Source: Cryobacterium sp. PAMC25264 (GTDB lineage: Bacteria > Actinomycetota > Actinomycetes > Actinomycetales > Microbacteriaceae). Taken from it: a stretch of DNA of 64,000 nt. The notes beneath the pieces were generated by a model. It saw only the letters and a program-made list of their open reading frames with translations, had not been told where the DNA came from and did no database searches. The position numbers and the translations under genes were made by a program. The DNA lies in assembly GCF_019443325.1 (NCBI RefSeq), contig NZ_CP080383.1, forward strand, positions 1,922,001 to 1,986,000, written 5' to 3'. Positions 17,338 to 25,800 of this stretch are shown in pieces. The first letter of the stretch is position 1; every line of letters starts with the position of its first letter.

Positions 17338-20300
17338 TTACATCGAGTTCCATTCCGCCCCGCTGATCGTGTTGCTGTAGAAGACGAATCCGTCGCTCAC
17401 CCGGGTCAGGCGCACCCGGATGTTCTCTCCGGCCGGGCGGCTGCCGAGGGTGTTCGTAAGTTCCTGGGTTCCAGTGCGGCCCAGGGAATACCGGCTCTCA
17501 GAAACCGAGCCGCCCGAGACCTCCGTGGTGATCAGATAGTCGCCAGGCTCGACATTGGCGTAGGCGACGTTCACGCGGTGACAGATGGATGCGTCGGGGC
17601 AGCCGGACACGGAAGCGCCGCGGCCCTTCTGAATGGTCGCGCTCGGCGGGGGCGGCGGCGGGCTCGGCTGCGGAGTAGCGGTGTCAGAGGAGGTCCAGGC
17701 GCCGCAGCCGCGCGGGTTGCAGGCCTGCACCCGGTACTGGTACGGCTCGTTCACGTTCCCCTTGGCCGTGGCCGTGCGGGCTCCGCTGGTGGAGCCGTTG
17801 GAGGCGCTGCCCTTGATCCACTCGTACTTATAGCTCGACACTCCGCGGCCGCCGTCGCTGCCCGGCGCGGCCCAGCTCAGGCTGAGGTCACCGGTACCCT
17901 GCCCAGGCGCCTTGAGAGTGGCCGAGGCCGGGGCGCCGGGAAGCCCGTACGGGGTGACCGTGTTGCTCGCCGCCGAGGGAGTGGAATCGCCGATCGCGTT
18001 GCGCGCGGTCACCGTGAAGGCATAGTTGGTGCCGTTCTTGAGACCCGTGATCGAGTGCGTGCCCGCGCTGGCCACGGTCTGAGAGTCGCCGTTCCAGCTG
18101 ATGACGTACTCCGTGATTCGCGAGTTGTTCGACGACGGGGCCGTGAAGCTCACCGTGGCGCTCCCGTCGCCCTCCACGGCTTGTGGCCGGTTGGGGGCGT
18201 CAGGGTTGTTGCGGATCACGAAGGTGATGCGCGCCTGGGTCTGGCGAGCGGGATCCCTGGTGGCGTCCTGGATACGGTAGACCACGGTGAGGGTCCCGGT
18301 GGCACCCGAGCCGGTGTTCACGGTCACCCCGGTGGCGGTGTTGCTCACCGTGGCGGTGCCCACCTGCTGTTCGATGACGGCGGAGAGCACCGTGAGCGGC
18401 TTGCCGTCCTGAGCGAACGGGTTGTAGTCGTTGTCGAGCACGGGCACCGTGATGGAGGTGCTCGGGCGGGTCTCGATGCCGGCGCCATTGGGTCCGGCGT
18501 CGTCGACGGCCTGCGGCAGCGGCCGGGTCGAGGAGACCACGCTCACGTCCACCGATCCGGGGATCGTGAACTCCTTGTAGGTGACCGTAAAGGTCACCCG
18601 CACCTTGGTTCCCGGTTGAGTGCCGAGCGGGGAGGAAACCACCAGGTTGGCGCCGTCGAGGGTCGCGGCGACATCCGCCGTGGCGCCGGCCAGGGCGCCG
18701 TAGCTGAGCTTCTCGATGATGGCGGGGTTGGGATGCCCGCTGGAAGAGCGCAGGTTGACGATCGTCGCCGCTTCTCCGGCCTGAACCGTCACCTTGGGCG
18801 GGGTGAAGGTGGGGGCGACGTCCTCGAAGTTGGGGTCGCCGACCGTGATCGGGATCGTCAGGGTGGCCTGGCGGCCCTTGGGGTCGCCGGCGCTGGTGCC
18901 GTCGGTGACGACGAAGGTGAGGGATGCCGGTCCGCGGTAGTCGCGTGCCGCCACGAACGTGAGGGTGTTTCCGCTCACGGGGTTGGAGCCGTCGCTGTTG
19001 GTGGCGGTGGCGCTGAGCAGCAGGGCGGGCTGGCCGGAGGGCACCTCGACGATGTCGGCGAGGCTCCAGGACTTGGAGCCGTTCATCTTGACGACCTGCG
19101 GGCCGATGTCGCGCAGGAACGGCGGCGGGAACTGCTCTTCTTCGGGGGTCGGTGCGGTGGTCGGCTGGTTCTCCGGCTCGACGGTTTCGGCCTTGGGCGT
19201 GGGTGGAACGATGATGAACGCGGTAGCGCTGAGCTGGTCGATCTCGTTTGTGAGCCGGTAGGCGATGGCCTGGCGTTGGGTGGAAGGCTCGACGCGTACG
19301 GTGCCGTCGGTTTGCAGTTCGGCGTTGGCCGCGTTGGGGCCTTCGAGGCTGATGACGAGGTCTTCGATGAGGCCGCTGGGGTTCTCCGCGCCGTCGAGCA
19401 CGGGCACGTTGATGGGCGTGCCGGCGAGCACCTCTTCGGGTTCGACGAAGTGGTCGATCGCGACCGGGTACTGCGCCTTGGCGTCCTCGGTGACCTTGAC
19501 CTGCACGAAGGCGGTGTCGGCGCCGCCGTGCCCGTTGGTGATCTCGTACCGCAGCGTGTAGGTGCCCTCCTCGGCAGGAGCCTCCACGATTACGCGGCTG
19601 CCGTCGACCTTCGCGGTCAGACCCGGGTCCACCTCCGGCAGCTTTTTGGTCAGGGTGAGCTTGTACCCGTTCGGGTCGGAGTCGTTCAAGACCACGGGGA
19701 TCGAGCCGGTGCGGCCCGGCTTGATCTCAATGGCATCATCGACGGCGTTCGGCGGCAGCAGCTCTATGGGGCGGGGAATCACGCCGATGCGCACGGTGCC
19801 CTCGGCGGTCGCGCCGAGCGTGTCGGCCACCTGGTAGGTGAAGGAGTCGGTTCCGGCCGTGCCGGGGAAGGCTTCGTAGACGAAGAAATCGCTGCCCTGG
19901 TCGACGATTCGACCGAGCTCGGGTGCCGAGGTGACCGCGGTGAGATAGACGGAGTCCCCGTCAGGGTCGATGCCGTCCAGCGGCACCTGCACCTTGATGG
20001 TGGACTCGGCGAAGGTGCGCATGGTCAGCGGCAACGGGGTGGGTGCGCGGTTGCCGGCGTCGTCGGGGCCGATGACCGTGAAGCGCACGGTAGCCGTGGC
20101 CGTTTCGGCGAACGCGTCGCTGATGCGGTAGGTGACGCTGTACGAGCCGGGTTGCGCGGGCGCCTGGAAGCGGACGCTGTTGCCGGACACGAAGGCCAGG
20201 CCACCCACGTTCTCGGTGTCGGTGAGGTTGGGGTCCACGGTCATCGTGGCGGAGTCGGGGTGGTAGTCGTTGTCGAGCACGGGCACGGTGACGATGTCAC

Positions 20301-22695
20301 CCGCGCGCACGGACACGGTGTCATCGACCGCGACCGGGGGCTGATGCTTGATCAACGGCGGCACCGGCACCACCGTGACACCGGCCGTGGAACTGTTCTC
20401 ACCATCACTGATCGTGTACGTGAACTGCACCTGCTGCGTCAACGCAGCAGATGCCGTGACCCGCAGCACCGTGTTCGTGAGAATCTCGACCGTGACCAGG
20501 TCATCCGTCGTGCTCAGATCCACCGACTGCACCGCCAGGACCCGGCCACTGGGCGACACATCGTTATCCAACACCGGAATCATCACCGGCTCCGCCGCCC
20601 GCAAATACGCCGTGTCCTTCACCGCGATCGGCGGCAACACATCCGCCGGATTCTCCACCACATCCACCCGGATCAAACCAACACTCGACGTCGCCCCAGC
20701 ACCCAGACTGTACGTGAAAACGTAACTGGCCGCCTTACCCGACGACACCGCGACCGTACCCCGCTCCAGATTCGCCACCGCGGACAAATCGTTGGGAACC
20801 TCATTCACCCCGATCAACGCCAAAGGCGCCCCCGACGGCGTCACATCATTCTTCAACGGCTCAATCAACGCCGTCTCCCCCACAAACACCGTCGTGAAAT
20901 CCGGAGTCCCCACCGGGTTCAACGACCCCGCAGCCTTCACATCCACCGTCAACACACCCGTAGCGGTGAGAGTGCCATCCGACACCACGAACTGCACCTC
21001 CTTCACCCCCAACTCAGCCGTCTTCGACTCAAACGTGACAAAACCCTCCGGACCGAACCGCACCCCATCACCCGTCGTCGGCGACGCCGACACCAGATAA
21101 ATGTCATCCCCGTCCGGATCAATCCAATCCGAGAGCACGTTGTAACTGACCAGCTGACCCTGCTCCACACTGATCGCACCAACCCGGTTCGACACCGGAG
21201 CCACATTCTGATCCAACGGACGCATCGACACATTCACCTGCGCCTCAGCCACCGCACCCCGACCATCGGCCACCGTGTACCGGAACGACACCGTCCCCGC
21301 CACCGACTCCGCCGGCGTGAACTGCAACGCCCGCCCACCATCAATGAAATCCAGGCGACCCTGCGACTGAGAAAAACCACTCACATTCGTCACCGTCAAC
21401 ACATCACCATCAGGATCCGTGTCATTCTCCAACACCGGCAACACCGTCGTCTTACCCGGCCGCACCCCATACTCATCATCACGAGCCAGAGGCGCCCGAT
21501 TCACATTCGTCCGCTCCGCCAGAGTGTCCTCAAACGACTGCTGCGCCGCCTTCTCCGTCCCGTCCTCAGCCTCCTCCTCCTCCGGAGGAGTCACCTCTTC
21601 CCAGTTCTCCACCAGGCGCATATTCGAATCAACCAACCACACATTCCCATTCGACAGGTTGTTCAACGCAATCACATCCCGATTCACCCGGAACTCCAAC
21701 ACACTGCCCACCGTCGGCTGCTCGATCGTCTCCCGCAGCACCTCGGCACCATCGCACGCGGCAAGGTAACGCTGCGCGCCGCCCCACGCGCCGTGCGCGC
21801 AGCCGTTCAACCAGACCGGGGAAGAAACTCCGGCGGGGTCGGTGACCGCGGTAGGGAGGTCTGCGTCGACCGCCACGATGTCGCTGCCGTCGGCGGCGCC
21901 GTCCAGGGGAATCTGGAGCAGGGACTGGCCCGTGGCCACGAGGACGGCGTCGTGTTCGGCGCCGGACTGTTGCAGTTTGACCGCACCGGCCGGCAGCTCG
22001 GTGGCGGAGCCGTCGACGATCAGGGTGCCATTCTCGGTGTCGAGCAGGACAGGCTTCTCGCCGACGGCGGCGATCTGGAAGTCGCCGAGTTCGGGTAGCT
22101 CGCTGGTCGTGGGTTCGGATTCCTCGGCGGTGGGGTCGTAGCTGGTGAGTGTTTTATCTTTTTTCGAAGCGCCGAAGACGACGCCGTCGGGTGACACGGC
22201 GATGTGGCCGCCCTTGCCCAGGTTGAACACCGGGTCGGTGGTCTTCGGGTCGAAGCTCAACTCCCCCGCGGCGTTGATCACCCACACGTCACCGGTCTGA
22301 GCCATCACCGCGATCGAATCACCGCCGTAAACCACCTCAGACCCCGGAGCCACATCCACCCGTTCACCGAGCGTCGTGAACGCCGGGTCGATGCGCTCGA
22401 TCGACCCGACACTCTCGTCGATGAGAAAAACGTCGTCACCGTCCTGCAACACATCGAACGCGCTCGACGCAGCATTGACCGACCCGTTCAACTCCTCGAT
22501 CTGCCGGTTCAACCGACCCGCCAGCAACTGCTTACCGTTAGTCACCCAGACATCCCGGGCCGAAAGGTCCACATCCGTCACCGGGAAACCCTCGTGCAAC
22601 ACCGCAAACGTCAACGGCACACCCGCCAACACCGACAACGCCACCACGGATGCCGACATCCGCCGACCACGCAACCACGAACTGAGCGTCCCCAC
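17338..22695 (-). CDS. Giant Ig-like/FN3 repeat surface protein, paralogue 1
   Basis: 1785 residues. Residues 10-35 form a signal-anchor helix (MSASVVALSVLAGVPLTF) after a short Arg-rich cytoplasmic end. Residues 40-350 form a beta-propeller-like region with repeated short strands (GDVWVINAAGELSFD and similar). About eleven bacterial Ig-like modules follow, many with the V-L-D-N-D-x-x-P-x-G signature (VPVLDNDYHPDS, PVLENDTDPDGD), then two FN3 domains. The C-terminal end is unique, with a Cys pair (SGCPDASICHRV). Start GTG 22695, with GAGGGGGAC 7 bases upstream; it matches the start of the neighbour paralogue. The first 175 residues and a block of about 500 residues are almost identical to paralogue 2. 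Likely an extracellular stalk; ligand unknown. Confidence 0.88.
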   Translation of the reverse strand: MGTLSSWLRGRRMSASVVALSVLAGVPLTFAVLHEGFPVTDVDLSARDVWVTNGKQLLAGRLNRQIEELNGSVNAASSAFDVLQDGDDVFLIDESVGSIERIDPAFTTLGERVDVAPGSEVVYGGDSIAVMAQTGDVWVINAAGELSFDPKTTDPVFNLGKGGHIAVSPDGVVFGASKKDKTLTSYDPTAEESEPTTSELPELGDFQIAAVGEKPVLLDTENGTLIVDGSATELPAGAVKLQQSGAEHDAVLVATGQSLLQIPLDGAADGSDIVAVDADLPTAVTDPAGVSSPVWLNGCAHGAWGGAQRYLAACDGAEVLRETIEQPTVGSVLEFRVNRDVIALNNLSNGNVWLVDSNMRLVENWEEVTPPEEEEAEDGTEKAAQQSFEDTLAERTNVNRAPLARDDEYGVRPGKTTVLPVLENDTDPDGDVLTVTNVSGFSQSQGRLDFIDGGRALQFTPAESVAGTVSFRYTVADGRGAVAEAQVNVSMRPLDQNVAPVSNRVGAISVEQGQLVSYNVLSDWIDPDGDDIYLVSASPTTGDGVRFGPEGFVTFESKTAELGVKEVQFVVSDGTLTATGVLTVDVKAAGSLNPVGTPDFTTVFVGETALIEPLKNDVTPSGAPLALIGVNEVPNDLSAVANLERGTVAVSSGKAASYVFTYSLGAGATSSVGLIRVDVVENPADVLPPIAVKDTAYLRAAEPVMIPVLDNDVSPSGRVLAVQSVDLSTTDDLVTVEILTNTVLRVTASAALTQQVQFTYTISDGENSSTAGVTVVPVPPLIKHQPPVAVDDTVSVRAGDIVTVPVLDNDYHPDSATMTVDPNLTDTENVGGLAFVSGNSVRFQAPAQPGSYSVTYRISDAFAETATATVRFTVIGPDDAGNRAPTPLPLTMRTFAESTIKVQVPLDGIDPDGDSVYLTAVTSAPELGRIVDQGSDFFVYEAFPGTAGTDSFTYQVADTLGATAEGTVRIGVIPRPIELLPPNAVDDAIEIKPGRTGSIPVVLNDSDPNGYKLTLTKKLPEVDPGLTAKVDGSRVIVEAPAEEGTYTLRYEITNGHGGADTAFVQVKVTEDAKAQYPVAIDHFVEPEEVLAGTPINVPVLDGAENPSGLIEDLVISLEGPNAANAELQTDGTVRVEPSTQRQAIAYRLTNEIDQLSATAFIIVPPTPKAETVEPENQPTTAPTPEEEQFPPPFLRDIGPQVVKMNGSKSWSLADIVEVPSGQPALLLSATATNSDGSNPVSGNTLTFVAARDYRGPASLTFVVTDGTSAGDPKGRQATLTIPITVGDPNFEDVAPTFTPPKVTVQAGEAATIVNLRSSSGHPNPAIIEKLSYGALAGATADVAATLDGANLVVSSPLGTQPGTKVRVTFTVTYKEFTIPGSVDVSVVSSTRPLPQAVDDAGPNGAGIETRPSTSITVPVLDNDYNPFAQDGKPLTVLSAVIEQQVGTATVSNTATGVTVNTGSGATGTLTVVYRIQDATRDPARQTQARITFVIRNNPDAPNRPQAVEGDGSATVSFTAPSSNNSRITEYVISWNGDSQTVASAGTHSITGLKNGTNYAFTVTARNAIGDSTPSAASNTVTPYGLPGAPASATLKAPGQGTGDLSLSWAAPGSDGGRGVSSYKYEWIKGSASNGSTSGARTATAKGNVNEPYQYRVQACNPRGCGAWTSSDTATPQPSPPPPPPSATIQKGRGASVSGCPDASICHRVNVAYANVEPGDYLITTEVSGGSVSESRYSLGRTGTQELTNTLGSRPAGENIRVRLTRVSDGFVFYSNTISGAEWNSM
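20260..21730. repeat. Near-identical block shared with 25778-27248
   Basis: This stretch of paralogue 1 matches 25778-27248 at an offset of 5518 bases, with only scattered base changes, while flanking coding sequence on both sides diverges strongly. A second near-identical block covers 22180-22695 and 27701-28216 (offset 5521). The alternation of identical and diverged blocks suggests gene conversion after a tandem duplication. Confidence 0.85.
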
Positions 22696-22720
22696 CCGTG
22701 TCCCCCTCGTAGCTGTTGCC

Positions 22721-22747
22721 TGTGCTGCTGAATGCTGTGCTGCTGAA
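22721..22747. repeat. Two copies of TGTGCTGCTGAA
   Basis: A 12-base direct repeat with a 3-base gap lies just upstream of the ribosome site of paralogue 1 and is absent from the equivalent place before paralogue 2. Probably slippage; no function is evident. Confidence 0.6.
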
Positions 22748-22819
22748 CTGTAGAACTGCTGCGGTGCCCACTCGTGCGGTGCCGAACTCGCCCACGCCGG
22801 GACTATTGGCACTGCCCCC

Positions 22820-22878
22820 TGACCGGCTTTTACGCTAGCACGCAAATGAGTGCCACCCGCATGGGGAGCGCTCCCCAT
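22820..22878 (-). promoter_or_regulatory. Hairpin plus conserved leader element upstream of Ig paralogue 1
   Basis: ATGGGGAGCGCTCCCCAT (22861-22878) is a perfect 18-base palindrome 13 bases after the stop of paralogue 2. Next to it, 22820-22853 reads on the minus strand GGCACTCATTTGCGTGCTAG, then CGTAAAAGCCGGTCA. The same pair is repeated before paralogue 2 at 28316-28373. TGCTAGCGT could be an extended -10 box. The set would end transcription of one gene and restart it for the next. Confidence 0.45.
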
Positions 22879-22891
22879 ACGGGTGTGTTCA

Positions 22892-25800
22892 TCAGCAGTT
22901 CGGAATCGGCGAGCCGTTGGTGTCGGAGATGCGGATGAACCAGCCGTCGTAGCTACCGTCTTCGATCTGGAAGTAGTACCAGTTCTTGCCGTTTCGCACC
23001 GAGAGGCAGATGGCGTCGATCACGGTGCCTGGCTGCAGGTAGCCGCGGGCGTTCATGGTGCAGCCGACGTCGGCGTTGGTGGGCGGCGTGTAGTACGTCG
23101 AGTCGGGCTCAGGGCAGGCCCGCTGGGTCACGGAATAGCCGTAATGGGTCGGCGCCCACGGCGGCGGCGGAGTGGTCGGCGTGGCGGCGTTCGACGCCGT
23201 CCAGGCGCCGCAGCCGCGAGGGTTGCACGCCTTGACCTGGAATCGGTACTGATCGTTCGCGTTGCCGGTGGCGGATGCCGTACGCGCGGACGTCGACCCG
23301 CCGTTGACCCCGCCTCCCTCCAGCCACTGGTACTCGTAGCTCGTCACACCGCGGCCGCCGGTACTGCCGGGGGCCGCCCAACTGAGTCCGAGGGCACCGC
23401 TGCCGGTGTTGGAAGCGGTGAGCTTGGCGCTGGCGGGGGCTCCCGGCACGCCGTACGGCGTGATGGTGCTGCTGGGGGCCGACGCAGACGACGTGCCCTT
23501 GGCGTTGTGGGCGACCACCTGGAAGGCGTAGTTCGAGCCGTTGGTCAGCCCGGTGATGTCGTAGGTACCCGCACCCGTGACGTCCTTGCTGCCGCCACCG
23601 GTCCAGGTGATGGTGTAGCCGGTGATGGGCGAGTTGTTCGACGACGGGGCGGCGAAGCTGACGGTGGCCGTGGCGTCGCCCTCGGCGGCGGCCGGCGCGT
23701 TGGGCGCATCCGGGCGGTCGCGGATGACCAGGGTGATGCGGCCCTGGGTGGCGCGGGCCGGGTCCCGGGTTGCGTCCTGGATGCGGTACACCGCCGTGAG
23801 GGTTCCGGTGGCGCCGGGCCCCGTGGTGATGGTGACGCCACTGGCGGTGAAGGCGACGGATGCCTTTCCGCCGCTGACGTCCTGCTCGAGAGCGGCGGAA
23901 ACCACGGTGAGCGGTTTACCGTCCTGCGCGAACGGGTTGTAGTCGTTGTCGAGGACCGCCACCTGCACGGTCGAGCTCGGCGTCGTCTCAATGCCCGCGC
24001 CGTTGGGTCCGGCGTCGTCGACGGCCTGGGCCAGGGCCCGGCTGGAGGAGACGACCGTGACGGTGACGGAGCCCGGCACGGTGAACTCCTTGTAGGTCAC
24101 GGAGAACGTCAGTGTGACCTTGGTGCCCGGTTGGGTGCCGAGCGGAGCCGAGACCGAGAGGGAGCCGCCGTCGAGGGTCGCCGCGACATCCGCCGTGGCG
24201 CCGGCCAGCGAGCCGTAACTGAGCTTCTCGATGATGGCGGGGTTGGGGTGGCCGCTGGAGGAGCGCAGGTTCACGACCTGGGCGGCCTCTCCGGCCTCGA
24301 CGGTGACCTTGGGCGGCGTGAAGGTGGGCGCGACGTCTTCGAAATTGGGGTCGCCGACCGTGATCGGGATGGTGAGCGTGGCTTGCCGGCCCTGGGGATC
24401 GTCGGCGCCGGTTCCGTCGGTGACGACGAAGGTGACGGATGCCGGTCCGCGGTAGTCGCGCGCGGCCACGAAGCTCAGTGACGCCGACCCGGTCATGGGA
24501 TTGGAACCGTCGCTGTTTGTGGCGGTGGCGCTGAGCAGCAGGGCAGGTTGGCCGGATGGCACCTCGACGATGTCGGCGAGGCTCCAGGACTTGGAGCCGT
24601 TCATCTTGACGACCTGCGGGCCGATGTCGCGCAGGAACGGCGGCGGGAACTGTTCTTCCTCGGGCGTCGGTTCGGTGGAGGGCTGATTCGACGGTTGGGC
24701 CGGTTCGGCCTTGGGCGTGGGTGGAACGATGATGAACGCTGTGGCGCTGAGCTGGTCGATCTCGTTCGTGAGCCGGTAGGCGATGGCCTGGCGGTCATCC
24801 GACGGCTTGACGCGAACCGTGCCGTCGGGCTGGATGGTGCCCGACCCGGCGTTGGGGCCTTCGAGGGTGATGACGAGGTCCTCGATGAGGCCGCTGGGGT
24901 TCTCCGCGCCGTCGAGCACGGGCACGTTGATGGGAGTGCCGGCGAGGACCTCTTCGGGTTCGACGAAATGGTCGATCGCGACCGGATACTGCGCCTTGGC
25001 GTCCTCGGTCACCTTCACCTGCACAAACGCGGTGTCGGCGCCGCCGTGCCCGTTGGTGATCTCGTACCGCAGCGTGTAGGTACCCTCCTCGGCAGGAGCC
25101 TCCACGATTACGCGGCTGCCGTCGACCTTCGCGGTCAGACCCGGGTCCACCTCCGGCAGCTTCTTGGTCAGGGTGAGCTTGTACCCGTTCGGGTCGGAGT
25201 CGTTCAAGACCACGGGGATCGAGCCGGTGCGGCCCGGCTTGATCTCGATGGCATCGTCGACGGCGTTCGGCGGCAGGAGCTCGACCGGCCGCGCGATGAC
25301 GCCGATGCGCACGGTGCCCTCGGCTGTCGCGCCGAGGGTGTCGGCCACTTGGTACGTGAACGCGTCGGTTCCCGCGGTGCCCGGGTAGGCCTCGTAGATG
25401 AAGTAGTCGCTGCCCTGGTCCACGATGCGGCCCAGAGTGGGGGCGCTCGTCACGGCCGTGAGGTAGACGGAGTCCCCGTCGGGATCGATGCCGTCCAGCG
25501 GCACCTGCACCTTGATGGTGGAGTCCGCGAAGGTGCGCATGGTCAGCGGCAACGGCGTCGGCGCCTGGTTCCCCGCGTCGTCGGGGCCGATCACGGTGAA
25601 GCGCACCGTGGCGGTCGCGGTCTCCTGGAAGGCATCCGTGATCGTGTAGACCACGCTGTAGGCGCCGGGCTCGGTCGGGGCCTGGAATCGCACCTGGTTG
25701 CCCGTGACAAAAGCCAGCCCGCCGGCGTTGGCCGTGTCGGCCAGTTCCGGAAGAACCGTGAGGGTGGCGGAGTCGGGGTGGTAGTCGTTGTCGAGCACGG

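Noticed and set aside
17017..22098. Very long plus-strand open frame (1693 codons) opposite the first Ig gene
   Set aside because: It is antisense to a well-supported repeat protein, is made of Arg/His/Gly-rich low-complexity sequence and exists because the sense codons avoid the triplets that would be stops on the other strand. A similar frame of 1029 codons lies opposite the second copy at 24548-27637.
22840..22856. TGGCACTCATTTGC resembling a sigma-54 promoter
   Set aside because: The spacing between GG and GC is one base short, the second copy does not keep it, and sigma-54 is absent from actinobacteria as far as known.
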